From Candidatus Enterocloster excrementipullorum (GTDB taxonomy: Bacteria; Bacillota; Clostridia; Lachnospirales; Lachnospiraceae): a DNA stretch of 64,000 nucleotides. The stretch is from positions 1 through 64,000 of the forward strand of contig DWWT01000029.1 of assembly GCA_019119575.1 (NCBI GenBank), written 5' to 3'. The notes under the pieces were generated by a model that had not been told where the DNA came from, did not search any database, and saw nothing but the letters and a program-made list of their open reading frames with translations. Position numbers and translations under genes: made by a program. Positions within the stretch are counted from its first letter, which is position 1; each line of letters opens with the position of its first letter. Of this stretch, positions 1 through 9,469 are shown in pieces.

Positions 1-224
1 GCCGGGGTCAGCCGGGAGTGCAGATCCATGGATTGAATGCGGGCGTAATTTAAATCCGCAATGGCGTCATTGCACTTCCACAGAGTCTTAGCCTGGTTCC
101 TGTCCAGCCCCTGCATATAATCCAAAAGGACCTGCGTCCTGTCCAGAAAAGCGGGCAGGCTCCGCACCTCCAGCAGATCTTCCTCCATATTCATCTTTTT
201 GGCCGGTGAAATAATAAGCTTCAT
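1..224 (-). CDS. yaaA: Peroxide stress protein YaaA family (DUF328), N-terminal part
   Basis: Only the first 74 codons are in the window; the gene runs off the left edge. The protein begins MKLIISPAKKMN and has LWKCNDAIADLNYAR at about residues 54-68, both typical of the YaaA/DUF328 family. In E. coli this family lowers intracellular iron and protects DNA and protein from peroxide. The ATG at 224-222 follows GAAAGGAACTCTG, a usable ribosome site. It lies downstream, on the same strand, of the decayed rodA remnant and may once have been read with it. The call rests on the N-terminal signature alone. Confidence 0.8.
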   Translation of the reverse strand, partial: MKLIISPAKKMNMEEDLLEVRSLPAFLDRTQVLLDYMQGLDRNQAKTLWKCNDAIADLNYARIQSMDLHSRLTP

Positions 225-274
225 CAGAGTTCCTTTCTTTCGTTCAGACTTGGCCGCTGCCATTCAGGACGGCG

Positions 275-1069
275 TTACCAGTGTACTATATTTTTCCTCT
301 CCCGTCCACCGCCGAATTGTTTTCTCTGGATACCCACGTTCACCGCGATTCCCAGCTCCTGCCCCGCGGCCGCCATAATAAAGTCTGTGTGGGGCTCAGG
401 CAGAAAGCCGCTTTCTATGACGGCAGGCGTTGTGCCTAACGCGTCTCCCAGCCGGCCTGCCATGCCGCCGGAGCCGATGGCAAGTACGGAATAGGCCTGC
501 TGATAGGATTCCTCCGCCCAGGCCGCCGGGGACAGCCAGGCCATGATTCTGCGGTACTGGTATTCATTTAAAATCGTCTGTCCGGGTCTGGTGACGAGAA
601 AGAGGAAAAGGCCAAAAAGCAGGCTTCCTGCCCCCAAAAGTCGCCCCAAAACCTTTTTGTCCACGTCGGAAGAAAAAAACATACACCATAAAATCCATCC
701 CAGAACAATGGTGGTGGACAAATCCGGCTCCTCCAAGATCGACAGCATGGGAGCCGCCGCCAGCCCGGCTGTCTGCAGGAGCAAGAAAGGGCTTCCTCCC
801 CGCTCCCGCGCCCCGGCAAACCACCGGGAGAAGAACAAGATTAAAAGAAGCTTTGCTGTCTCTGACGGCTGAAACCGGAAGCTGCCCACAGCGAGCCACC
901 GCGCCGCGCCGCCAAGCTGCCGGCCTGCCAGCTCCGGCTCCAGGCCGCGGATAAGAAAAACGCCAATCCCGGACAGAACCGCCCCGGCGGCGGCAAGGAA
1001 GATATCCCAGTACCGCAGAAAATCCGGCAGAACCGCCCATTCTTTTAATCTGTGCAAAAATTTTTCCAT
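275..1069 (-). pseudogene. Decayed RodA/FtsW-type SEDS protein
   Basis: The 264-codon frame has recognisable pieces of a SEDS peptidoglycan polymerase: an N-terminal membrane segment, the block ARWLAVGSFRFQPSETAKL (normally RW...G...FQPSE.AK), and TDFIMAAAGQELGI near residue 230, which matches the family's TDFIF...EELG signature. Family members are usually about 370-400 aa. Here the stretch between membrane segment 2 and the ARW block is collapsed (RQLGGAARW), and after QELGI the sequence turns into an unrelated tail, so the last membrane helices are missing. The partner penicillin-binding gene 63 bp upstream is also wrecked. The two were probably one elongation-type SEDS-PBP operon, now non-functional. 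A truncated but expressed membrane protein cannot be excluded. Confidence 0.75.
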
Positions 1070-1132
1070 CTTTCCACCGTCCTTTACGCTCCGCTTCGCG
1101 GCATCTGGAAGAAAGCAATTTTCAAACCCGCT

Positions 1133-3101
1133 CTAATCCGCCACAATATTTCCATTGCTTCCGGCCGGCTCCGCCTCTCCGGTCACCAGACTTTCCCTGG
1201 ACTCCAGGCCGAAATAATACCGGAAAATGTCCGCCGTCACCTCCACCGCATTGGAGGAGGAATAGCCGTAGGCAATCCGGGTGGCCGCCGCAATCTCAGG
1301 CGCCTCGTACGGGCCGAAGCCGATAAACAGGGCATGATTGGGACGGCTGGGGTTCTGCTGGGCCGTCCCCGTCTTTCCCGCCGTCTCTACGGACAGCCAG
1401 GAGAGAACATCACTGTCCGCCGCCATCTGGCGCATTCCCTCCCGCACCGCGTCCCACGCAGCCGGAGAAATGGCGGAGAGCGGCTCCTCCTGGGGCGCCT
1501 CCCCATCCGCCGCAGCCGCTTCGCTGCGGGAGGCTTCCCCGGCTGGGGAGGACTCCCTGCTCAAAGAGCGCCATGCAGACGTCTCTTCCGGAGGCCTCCC
1601 CCGTGTCCCGGGCTGTCCGGTATAAAAGCTTCTCAAATCCCGCATCCTCCGGGAGAAGGGCGCGAATGGTCTCCTGCATATCCTGCCATGCCTCCGACAG
1701 CGTGGCATATCCATCTTCTTCTCCGGCAGGCGCAATCCATTCATCCCGGATTCCCAGCCGCAGGTACTCTCCCAGACTCATTTCACCCCTCTGCCAGGAT
1801 CGGGCCTCCTCCTCGCCAGGACTCCCCGTCACGTATCCCGCCTCCTCCAGCATGTCCGGAATGTAGGCGGCTGTGCGCTGCATGTCCTCGGCAGTTGTCC
1901 CATAGCCGTCCCCAAAATCTGCTCCAGGCTGCCCAGATGCCTCTCCCGCACTCCCTGAAATGCCGCGTAAAGGCGCCGCTCCCCCGCCCCCGCGTCCGCT
2001 TCACCGAAAGCCGCCGTGTCCAGCACCTGATTCTCAATGACTGCCAGAATCACATCCCGAGCGTCAATGCTCCATTCATCCGAACCCTCGTCCTTTTCCG
2101 GAACCAGGTTGGAGAGCAGAATACCCGCCAGTTTCTGCTCCAACAGATGATAGATTGTCTCCTGAAGCTGTGCGTCAATGGTCAGCTACACATCCTCCCC
2201 CGCCGCTGGCTCTTCGGAATTCAGTACCTGGGTCACCCGCCCCACACTGTCCACGTAAAAGGTTTCCCGCCCCGGCCTTCCGCGGAGGGTGGATTCCATG
2301 GCCTGTTCGATTCCGGTCTTGCCCACCTGCTCGCTGGCATCATACTCCCATCCCTGCTCCCTCGCTGCCTCCAGCTCTTCACTGGAAATGGGCCCGGTGT
2401 ATCCGATAATCGGAGCAAAATACAGGCTGTCCGCATACCGCCGCAGGGTTCCGGTTTGAATGTCCACGCCCGTGAGCTCCGGCTGGCGCTCCAGGATATG
2501 AACCACGGTCTCCTGGCTCACATTCTCCACCAGGGTAACCACCCGGTATCTCTGATAGCTGCTGGCCCCCATGGAAAAGCGCACCGAGGCAATCTGCCGG
2601 ATCTCCATGGCCGTAGGCGTCCGCCAGAAAACGGCGCAGGGCAGTCCCCTCCTGTGTATAGGAGAGACTGCCTGCCGCATCATACGCGATGGGCAGCGTA
2701 TCCCGCAGGCTGTCCCCGTGGCTTTCTATGATGTCAATGGTCTCACTGATCACCCCGTTCAAATGCGCATTTCTCTCGCTTCGGGTGCCATAAGTGCCGC
2801 TGTCCGTAATGGACACCGCGTACGTCAGTTCATTGTAGGCCAAAACGTTTCCGTTTCTGTCATAAATCACCCCTCTGGCCCCGGGCGTTGTCTGCTCCCG
2901 CGTAATCTGGTTCGCAAATTCCGCCCGGCTGTCCGCCCCGTTTAAAATCTGCAGCTGGTAAAACCGCGCTGTCACCGCTCCGAACAGCAGCACAAAGCCG
3001 GCGCCCAGCCAGAAAAGTCTGTTCTGCAAAACCCGTTTTCTCAAGTCCATTTCCGCACACACCTCCTTAAGCGTTTTGTCCCTGTTTATAAGCAGACTCA
3101 A
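1133..3101 (-). pseudogene. Decayed class B penicillin-binding protein (PBP2/MrdA type)
   Basis: Homology to a class B PBP runs through three reading frames. From 3101 the frame encodes a short cytoplasmic start, one membrane segment (FWLGAGFVLLFGAVTARFY) and the GVIYDRNGNVLAYN motif. It shifts near 2600-2680 into a frame with YVDSVGRVTQVLN. It is then broken by an in-frame TAG at 2183-2185 just before LTIDAQLQETI. Further shifts lie near 1880 and 1600. The end keeps the KTGTAQ box and GFGPYE. The expected STxK nucleophile and SxN motif are not found in any frame: the sequence goes from the pre-catalytic linker to the segment just before KTG, so most of the transpeptidase core is deleted. The ATG at 3101 follows AAGGAGGTGTG. 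It is clearly inactive as an enzyme; I did not determine the exact number of lesions. Confidence 0.85.
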
Positions 3102-3153
3102 CGCTCGTTTTTCCCCTGCTTTCCCGCCGCCCTGAACCGTTACCTAAATTGCA

Positions 3154-3188
3154 AAAAATACGGCATCTGCAAGGAACGCCGTATTTTT
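3154..3188. terminator. Bidirectional hairpin terminator
   Basis: An 11-bp inverted repeat (AAAAATACGGC / GCCGTATTTTT) with a 13-nt loop, with A and T runs on opposite sides, upstream of the decayed PBP gene. No complete gene points into it from the plus side. The rest of 3189-3451 holds no gene or motif I can support. Confidence 0.6.
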
Positions 3189-3451
3189 CGCGAGTACATT
3201 TTTTATATTGGAGGGAGTTTAAAAGGTTTGGTACCATTTTCCGGTACAAGAATATCATAGCGGATTCGGATAACATAGAGATAACAAAAGGATAAATTTT
3301 TGATAAATTGTAAGAATCTTTTTCCCCAGCTCCATAGAGCGGTATTTTTCTTTCATTTGCAGCCCTCCTGTCATCGTGTCAGCCGCTTGCGATCCGGTAG
3401 AGCAATATCGAATACTCTGAAATTTTATCACGGCGAAAGAAAAATAGCAAG

Positions 3452-3490
3452 AAAGGGGGCCGGTTCCCAGTGTCATGGGACAGCCCCCTA
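3452..3490 (-). terminator. Terminator after the YesM-type kinase
   Basis: Read on the minus strand: AGGGGGC, a loop region with a smaller CCA/TGG pairing, then GCCCCCTTTCTT. It begins 12 bp after the kinase stop codon, so it is a normal intrinsic terminator for the yesNM-type transcript. Confidence 0.75.
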
Positions 3491-3501
3491 TATTTTTTTA
3501 A

Positions 3502-5268
3502 TTATATCTTCTCTAGTGAAAACCATATCTGTACAGCTGTCCCTATTCCCTCCTTGCTGAAAATTTTCAAACCCGCCTTGTTTTCGTATCGCAGGCCCAG
3601 TCGTTTATATGTATTCTGCAAACCAATATGCTCTTGCGTGTACTCTCCTTCTATAGCCTTCCGAACCATAAGAAGCCGCTCCCGCGATAGTCCCATTCCC
3701 GTATCTATTACGGAAATATGTACCTCATTTTTCCTGATAAATGCTTTTATCTTTATTTTGGACATTCCCTCTTTTTCCCGTATTCCATGATAAATACTGT
3801 TTTCAAGGATGGGCTGAAGGAGCAGCTTCATAACCGGATAGGAAAGTACTTCTGGCTGTATATCCCAAATCACCTTGAATTTATTCCTGTATCGGATATT
3901 CTGAATATTTAAATAGCATTCAGCCATACGGACTTCCTCTGATATAAAAGCATCGTCCTTCGCGGAACTCAACGAATAATCCAAGATAGCAGAGAGATTT
4001 TCAACCATTCCCGCCGCTTCATTTTGACTGCCGGTTAAAGATACGGCCTTCCAATATATAGTTTTCAATGTATTGAAAAGAAAATGCGGATTAATCTGCG
4101 ATTGTAGAGCCAGAAGCTCCATGGAACGCAAACGATACTTTTTTTCAGAAAGCAGTACCTTCAGATAATCCTGTTCCAAAAAATTTTGTATAATATGATT
4201 AAGAATATAATCATACTCATCCTTAGGGACAGCAGACTCTACTGAATGGGCTGTAAAATCCTTCGCTCGGTTCAAGGTATCCACGATCTTCCGAATTTTC
4301 TTCTGATTTTGTCTTGTAGCCAAAAACGCCGTAAACACACATAAAACAAAAGAAAACGTCAGCAAAAGGAAAAGCAGTTCGGTAATCCGGTTTAAAATTT
4401 GATATAAACTATTCTGCGGGATTACCGAAACGTAGTGAAGGCCAAAACGCTCCGACGAAACCATATGAACTGTCATTTGCTGGCCATCCATACGAATCGT
4501 TGCATCTGTTTTTTCATTCTCAATTACGGGGAAAATATCTTCTATAGCGGAAGAGTCCGCATTATTGCTCTGAAAAACTATATCTCCTTCTGAATTGAGA
4601 ATATAGATCATCTGATCTGCATAAAGAGATGTGGCTGCAATTGTATCATTGAGATATTCCGGCCAAATATTAAGTACCAACGCTCCTCTTCTGGTAAGCA
4701 TAGGGGAAATCAATGTAATGACCGGTTCTCCCTGCTCTTCAAACGCATACCTGCGTACATAGCGAAGGTAGGTCTGAACCCCACTGCCTGGAGCTATATC
4801 CTTGTAAAGCTCCAGCCACTGACGGTCCAACGATTGGTGAATATCCTGTACTCCATAATCTGATGAAAAAAAACGATCTCTAAAACTATCATAGTAGATA
4901 TAGATGGAATGAATCAACGGGTTGGCGCTGATATCTGCCGCCATATAGCTTTCTATCATTTTTATTCTCTGATTTCGTTCATAAGTTGTCGAACGATCAG
5001 AAAATATACGATCCATTTCAAATCCAATATTGTTATTGATATCATAGATCTGCTGAAGATGATCAATCTCCTTAAAAGTTAATTCTATATTTTCCATCAT
5101 CTGATACAGTAGCTTATGGTTGACAGTATTACTGTATTCTTTTATATAATATCGGATAAAAGCGGCAGACAGTATCCCCATAGTAAGGAGTGGAAGAATC
5201 GCTGTCAAAATCGCTTTTACCAGCTTGGCCACAAAAAAGCGACGGGGCATCGTATCTAAAATCGGCAC
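3502..5268 (-). CDS. YesM-type sensor histidine kinase
   Basis: 588 aa. Membrane segments at about 13-40 and 297-318 flank an extracytoplasmic sensing region of about 255 residues. A short HAMP-like linker follows, then the His_kinase domain with SQINPHFLFNTLK (predicted phospho-acceptor His395), then a C-terminal HATPase domain with LLQPILENSIYHG and DTGMGLS. This is the architecture of the YesM/LytS kinase class that pairs with AraC-type response regulators. The start is GTG at 5268, directly abutting the stop codon of the upstream regulator gene. GGAGGAAG inside the regulator's last codons supplies the ribosome site, and an internal ATG at 5250 is less well placed. The ligand is probably the sugar or solute-binding complex of the divergent ABC transporter (inference from position). 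Confidence 0.93.
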   Translation of the reverse strand: MPILDTMPRRFFVAKLVKAILTAILPLLTMGILSAAFIRYYIKEYSNTVNHKLLYQMMENIELTFKEIDHLQQIYDINNNIGFEMDRIFSDRSTTYERNQRIKMIESYMAADISANPLIHSIYIYYDSFRDRFFSSDYGVQDIHQSLDRQWLELYKDIAPGSGVQTYLRYVRRYAFEEQGEPVITLISPMLTRRGALVLNIWPEYLNDTIAATSLYADQMIYILNSEGDIVFQSNNADSSAIEDIFPVIENEKTDATIRMDGQQMTVHMVSSERFGLHYVSVIPQNSLYQILNRITELLFLLLTFSFVLCVFTAFLATRQNQKKIRKIVDTLNRAKDFTAHSVESAVPKDEYDYILNHIIQNFLEQDYLKVLLSEKKYRLRSMELLALQSQINPHFLFNTLKTIYWKAVSLTGSQNEAAGMVENLSAILDYSLSSAKDDAFISEEVRMAECYLNIQNIRYRNKFKVIWDIQPEVLSYPVMKLLLQPILENSIYHGIREKEGMSKIKIKAFIRKNEVHISVIDTGMGLSRERLLMVRKAIEGEYTQEHIGLQNTYKRLGLRYENKAGLKIFSKEGIGTAVQIWFSLEKI

Positions 5269-6003
5269 TTATCTTCCTCCCTCCCTGTATTCCTTAGGTG
5301 TTATTCCATAAAACGATTTAAATGCCCTGGAGAAATTTTTTGTATTGCTGTAGCCTACCAATTCGCTGACCTCATATGTGCGGTATCGAATGTCAGAAAG
5401 ATATTCCGCCGCCTTTTTCATTTTCACAGAAAGCAGGTATTCTGAGAAAAGCTGCCCTGTTTTGCAATAAAATAACTTACTCACATAGTTGGAATTCATA
5501 TGAACAGCGGCAGCTACCTGCTCCAGTGTGACTGTGGCAAACTCACGCTCCACCTGCTCCTGAATGGACTCAATAATCTGCTGATAATACCCTTTTGAGG
5601 CTCCGGCAAGTTTCTTTTTGCTGTTCTCCATATCCAGCTGTTCCCTCAAATTTCTAAAAACGGAGACCAGTTCATTAAATTTTGCTGATTTGACAATATA
5701 ATCTCTTGCGCCGTACTGCATCGCCTTTTTCGCATATTCAAAGTCTCTGTATCCGCTGAACATGATCATATAAATAGGCAGTTTTTTTCTGTAAATATAC
5801 TGTGCAACCTCCAGACCGTCCATCACCGGCATGCGGATATCACACAAAAGGACATCCGCCGAATGACTCTCAAGATACTCGATCACCTGCTGTCCATTTT
5901 CCAGACTAGCTGCCAGTTCAAATCCAATTTCTTCCCAGGGAAAATACGTTCCCAAACCATTCCGAAGCTCATATTCATCATCTGCCAAAATCAATTTATA
6001 CAC
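5269..6003 (-). CDS. YesN-type response regulator with AraC DNA-binding domain
   Basis: 244 aa. The N-terminal receiver domain shows the acidic pocket D8/D9, predicted phospho-acceptor D55 (CDIRMP), S83 and K105. The C-terminal third is a two-HTH AraC domain ending in the family signature GYSNTKNFSRAFKSFYGITPKEYR. It is shorter than classical YesN because the linker is reduced. The start is GTG at 6003, eight bases after AAGGAG; no ATG fits. It is the first gene of a two-gene operon with the kinase and is read from a consensus-like promoter at 6057-6085. It is divergent from the ABC transporter operon, which is the likely target. Confidence 0.93.
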   Translation of the reverse strand: MYKLILADDEYELRNGLGTYFPWEEIGFELAASLENGQQVIEYLESHSADVLLCDIRMPVMDGLEVAQYIYRKKLPIYMIMFSGYRDFEYAKKAMQYGARDYIVKSAKFNELVSVFRNLREQLDMENSKKKLAGASKGYYQQIIESIQEQVEREFATVTLEQVAAAVHMNSNYVSKLFYCKTGQLFSEYLLSVKMKKAAEYLSDIRYRTYEVSELVGYSNTKNFSRAFKSFYGITPKEYREGGR

Positions 6004-6056
6004 AGTGCTCTCTCCTTGATCTTTTAGAACGGTTTATAGTATAAAATATATAAAAT

Positions 6057-6085
6057 AGTATATATTTTTCGTATTTTTTTGTCAA
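6057..6085 (-). promoter_or_regulatory. Sigma-A promoter of the yesN/yesM-type operon
   Basis: On the minus strand TTGACA (6085-6080), 17 bp, TATACT (6062-6057): a full match at -35 and one mismatch at -10. It reads toward the GTG at 6003. The 303-bp divergent region 6004-6306 is very AT-rich and contains no gene. Confidence 0.75.
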
Positions 6086-6203
6086 TATATAATATATTGT
6101 CATTTATTTCCTCAAAAAATCGCAGCGATTCAGACGTCAAAAATCAGAATAATGACTCAAAATAGCGAATTATGATACCTTTGGCAGAAGAGGATACTTT
6201 TTC

Positions 6204-6232
6204 TTGACAAGTTATGACTCCTTTTCTGATGA
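6204..6232 (+). promoter_or_regulatory. Possible weak promoter of the ABC transporter operon
   Basis: TTGACA at 6204-6209, then 17 bp, then TGATGA at 6227-6232. The -35 is perfect and the -10 poor, as expected for a promoter that needs an AraC-type activator. It is a motif match only, about 75 bp upstream of the lipoprotein start codon. Confidence 0.35.
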
Positions 6233-6306
6233 AAGATAGGTTTTGTTTTATTCCCTTTTTTGCGATAATTAATATATCAAATATACATGACAAGGAGGTA
6301 AAAGTA

Positions 6307-7668
6307 ATGAAAAAAACAAACCGGCGATATCTCGGCATAGCGGCACTGATAGCGGTCTCTATCACCAGTATCTGCGGATGCTCCGGCAACAGTGCTTCCA
6401 GCTCCTCATCTTCCGGCTCGGACACCACCGGTTCGGTCGAATCGTCCGCTGAGAATGCAGAAGAAATTACTCTCCGTTTTTCCTGGTGGGGCGGCGATGC
6501 AAGGCACCAGGCAACTCAGGAGGTCATCGAACTCTATGAATCACAAAACCCCGGCGTTACTATTGTGGGAGAATACATGGGACTGGATGGCTATAAAGAA
6601 AAGCTTATGACCCAGCTTGCGGGAAACACTGCCCCCGATATCATGCAGGTCGATGTTCCATGGATTGCCGACCTTAACCAGCAGTTTCACTCCTTCGCGG
6701 ACATAAACCAATATTCGCAGATCGACCAGTCCGGATTTGATCCGTCGTTTGTCGAAGGATATGGAATGTATGATGGGATTTTAGTAGGGCTCCCCAGCGG
6801 TGTAAATTGTGTAACTATGCTTCTAAATACAGATGTCATGGAGAAATTCGGAATCGATGCGGAAACCGTCTGGAACTGGGATAACCTTTTAGAAGAAGGC
6901 CAAAAGGTAAACCAGCAGGATCCTGCCAGCTATTTTCTCTGCATTGACCAGTATTCCATGGTAACCAGAATTGTCCAGCCCTATTTAAAGCAGACAACCG
7001 GAAATCAGCTGGTCAACGAGGATTACACCATGGGCTTTACCCGTGAGGACCTGGTGGATTTGTTCTCCTATATCCGGCAGTTATTCGATTTGAATGTTGT
7101 GGAACCTGCCGCCCAGTCCTTCATGTTTAAATCAAAATATCAGGAAAATCCGCTTTGGATGAACCAGCAGGCGTGTGCCAGCCTTGAATGGGTCGCTTCC
7201 ATGCAGGCTGTAAAAGAACATTTCAAGGATCACGCGGACGTCACCTTGCCGCCCATTGCTCCTGATAATAAAAATACCGGCCTTGTGGTACGGCCCGCTC
7301 ATTTAATTTGTATCAACAGCAATTCAGCCCATCCCGAGGAAGCCGCGAAATTTTTGGATTTCTTCTTTAATGACGAGGAGGCCATTGAAATTTTAAAGGA
7401 TAACCGTTCCGTTCCTCCCACTGAAAAAGCATTGGAAATCTGCAATGAGAAAGGGCTTCTGGATCCTCTAACTGTCAAGGCGGTGGAACTGGGAGAAGAG
7501 AACCAGGGCATGGTGGAAAACGCGATTTCGGGGAATATGCAGCTGCAGAATATCATGATCGATACAATTGAGCAGCTGGGCTTTGGCGAAATAAACCCGG
7601 AAGAGGCAGCTGATTATATGATCGGACAGTTTGAAATCAAGCTGGAGGAGCTGAAGGCCTCCAGCTGA
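6307..7668 (+). CDS. ABC sugar transporter, extracellular solute-binding lipoprotein
   Basis: 453 aa. A lipoprotein signal runs to Cys25 (SITSICGC), followed by a Ser/Gly-rich spacer and a family-1 solute-binding fold: SWWGGDARHQATQEVIELYE, then DIMQVDVPWIADL, then a C-terminal NPEEAADYMIGQFEIKLEEL. The ATG at 6307 has AAGGAGGT eight to ten bases upstream; an earlier in-frame start at 6214 would place the signal peptide internally and is rejected. It is the first gene of an operon with two permeases. No ATPase gene is present, so like many carbohydrate ABC systems of Firmicutes it presumably borrows a shared MsmX-type ATPase (inference). The substrate cannot be read from the sequence. Confidence 0.93.
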   Translation: MKKTNRRYLGIAALIAVSITSICGCSGNSASSSSSSGSDTTGSVESSAENAEEITLRFSWWGGDARHQATQEVIELYESQNPGVTIVGEYMGLDGYKEKLMTQLAGNTAPDIMQVDVPWIADLNQQFHSFADINQYSQIDQSGFDPSFVEGYGMYDGILVGLPSGVNCVTMLLNTDVMEKFGIDAETVWNWDNLLEEGQKVNQQDPASYFLCIDQYSMVTRIVQPYLKQTTGNQLVNEDYTMGFTREDLVDLFSYIRQLFDLNVVEPAAQSFMFKSKYQENPLWMNQQACASLEWVASMQAVKEHFKDHADVTLPPIAPDNKNTGLVVRPAHLICINSNSAHPEEAAKFLDFFFNDEEAIEILKDNRSVPPTEKALEICNEKGLLDPLTVKAVELGEENQGMVENAISGNMQLQNIMIDTIEQLGFGEINPEEAADYMIGQFEIKLEELKASS

Positions 7669-7711
7669 TCCGAGAAATTTGAGGGCAAACAATATGGAGA
7701 AGGTACTTCAC

Positions 7712-8629
7712 ATGACACAGCAGCACGCAAAATCATTTCCAAAATTAAAGTGGAATAAAAGGTATACGGGCCTGGTATTTGTAGCACCGTGGATTCTGGG
7801 ATTTTCCATTTTCCAGCTATATCCCTTTGCCGCCTCCTTTATCTATTCATTTACAGATTATTCTATGGGCGGAGAGCTTCATTTTATCGGCTTGGAAAAT
7901 TACCGATATATGTTTACCGTTGATCCTCACTTTTTTAAATCCCTGGGAGTTACTATATTTTACGTTCTTTTTTCCGTACCCGTAAAACTTTTTGTCGCAC
8001 TCATGGTTGCTATGCTGATGAATACGCCGTTAAAAGGCGTAAACGGCTTCCGCACGATTTACTATATTCCTTCTATTATGGGAGGGAGCGTGGCGGTCTC
8101 CGTTCTCTGGCGCGCTATGTTTTTAAAGGACGGCCTGGTCAACAGCATTTTATCTTTTTTTTCTCTTCCGCATGTGGATTGGTTTGGGAACGGAATTTTA
8201 GCGCTGATCACAATAAGCCTCCTGTCCGTATGGCAGTTTGGTTCTTCGATGGTGCTCTTCCTGGCAGGATTAAAACAAATTCCCAGAGAACTTTATGAAG
8301 CGGCCAGCGTGGATGGGGCCGGAAAATTCACTATGTTTTTCCGCATAACTCTTCCGCAGCTCACCCCGATTATTTTCTTCAATATGGTAATGCAGATGAT
8401 TCAGGCTCTCCAGCAGTTTACGGCAGCCTTTATTGTCACCAACGGAGGCCCTATGAAATGGACCTACCTTTTTGGAATGAAGCTGTACGAAGAAGCATTC
8501 ACAAATTTCAAAGTCGGGTATGCTTCTGCATTATCCTGGATTTTAGTTCTTGTCGTTTCTGTTATGACCTTTAGTTTATTCCGGTCGTCCAGCAGCTGGG
8601 TTCACTATGAGGATGGAGGGGAGTTTTAA
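7712..8629 (+). CDS. ABC sugar transporter permease, MalF/LplB type
   Basis: About 305 aa with six predicted membrane helices, starting KRYTGLVFVAPWILGFSIF. The permease loop has the EAA-type motif ELYEAASVDGAGKFTMFFRITLP (residues about 198-220), which contacts the ATPase. The start is taken as ATG 7712, seven bases after GGAGAAGG; in-frame ATG 7694 and TTG 7679 are weaker alternatives. It lies 43 bp after the binding protein, and its stop overlaps the next permease start as TAATG. Confidence 0.92.
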   Translation: MTQQHAKSFPKLKWNKRYTGLVFVAPWILGFSIFQLYPFAASFIYSFTDYSMGGELHFIGLENYRYMFTVDPHFFKSLGVTIFYVLFSVPVKLFVALMVAMLMNTPLKGVNGFRTIYYIPSIMGGSVAVSVLWRAMFLKDGLVNSILSFFSLPHVDWFGNGILALITISLLSVWQFGSSMVLFLAGLKQIPRELYEAASVDGAGKFTMFFRITLPQLTPIIFFNMVMQMIQALQQFTAAFIVTNGGPMKWTYLFGMKLYEEAFTNFKVGYASALSWILVLVVSVMTFSLFRSSSSWVHYEDGGEF

Positions 8630-9465
8630 TGACTAAACAGAAAAAAATATTTCGTTATTTTATAATGACATTTTTTGGACTTGTCATGATTTATCCGATC
8701 ATATGGCTTTTTCTGGCTTCCTTCAAAACAAATGAGGAGATCTTTGGAACACATACTCCCCTCCTTCCCTCCTCATTTTCTCCGGAAGCCTATATAAAAG
8801 GCTGGCAGGGGAGCGGAACCTATACCTACACCACTTTTTTCTTAAACACCTTTAAAATGGTTATACCCACTGTGGTTTTTACGCTGATATCTACCTCCCT
8901 GGTCAGCTACGGGTTTGCTAGGTTCCGGTTCCCGCTCAAAAAAATACTTTTTACCATTATGATTTTAACGCTGATGCTCCCCAACTCAGTTATCATCATT
9001 CCCCGCTATCTTTTATTTAAGAAGCTGGGATGGCTGAATTCGTATCTGCCGTGGATTGCCCCTGCGGCCCTGGCCTGCTATCCCTTTTTTATCTTTCAGA
9101 TGATACAATTTTTCCGGGGTATTCCGCGGGAGCTGGATGAGGCGGCAAAAATTGACGGCTGCAGCGCATGGAATATATTGATACATATTCTGCTTCCTTT
9201 ATGCAAACCTGCGCTTTTTTCCGTAGGCCTATTCCAATGCATCTGGACGTGGAATGACTTCTTCAATTCCATGATTTTTATCAACAGTGTGGACCGATAT
9301 ACCTTAACCCTGGGGCTTCGCATGTCCCTTGACACACAGGCTGCCGTTAATTGGAATCAGGTAATGGCCATGGCCATTGTCACTATGATCCCTCTGATTA
9401 TTCTGTTTTTTGCAGCACAAAAATATTTTGTAGAAGGCATCTCAACTGCCGGACTGAAAGGATAG
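8629..9465 (+). CDS. ABC sugar transporter permease, MalG/LplC type
   Basis: 278 aa with six predicted membrane helices. The EAA motif is ELDEAAKIDGCSAWNILIHI near residues 164-183. It ends with the usual ..QKYFVEGISTAGLKG tail of this permease class. The ATG overlaps the previous stop by one base (TAATG), indicating translational coupling. The following dehydrogenase starts four bases after its stop, so transport and catabolism genes form one transcript. Confidence 0.93.
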   Translation: MTKQKKIFRYFIMTFFGLVMIYPIIWLFLASFKTNEEIFGTHTPLLPSSFSPEAYIKGWQGSGTYTYTTFFLNTFKMVIPTVVFTLISTSLVSYGFARFRFPLKKILFTIMILTLMLPNSVIIIPRYLLFKKLGWLNSYLPWIAPAALACYPFFIFQMIQFFRGIPRELDEAAKIDGCSAWNILIHILLPLCKPALFSVGLFQCIWTWNDFFNSMIFINSVDRYTLTLGLRMSLDTQAAVNWNQVMAMAIVTMIPLIILFFAAQKYFVEGISTAGLKG

Positions 9466-9469
9466 CAAG

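Noticed and set aside
1052-2731. Open plus-strand frame of 559 codons
   Set aside because: It lies antisense to the decayed PBP, has a Pro/Arg/His-rich composition with no domain, and arises from GC-rich codon shadowing.
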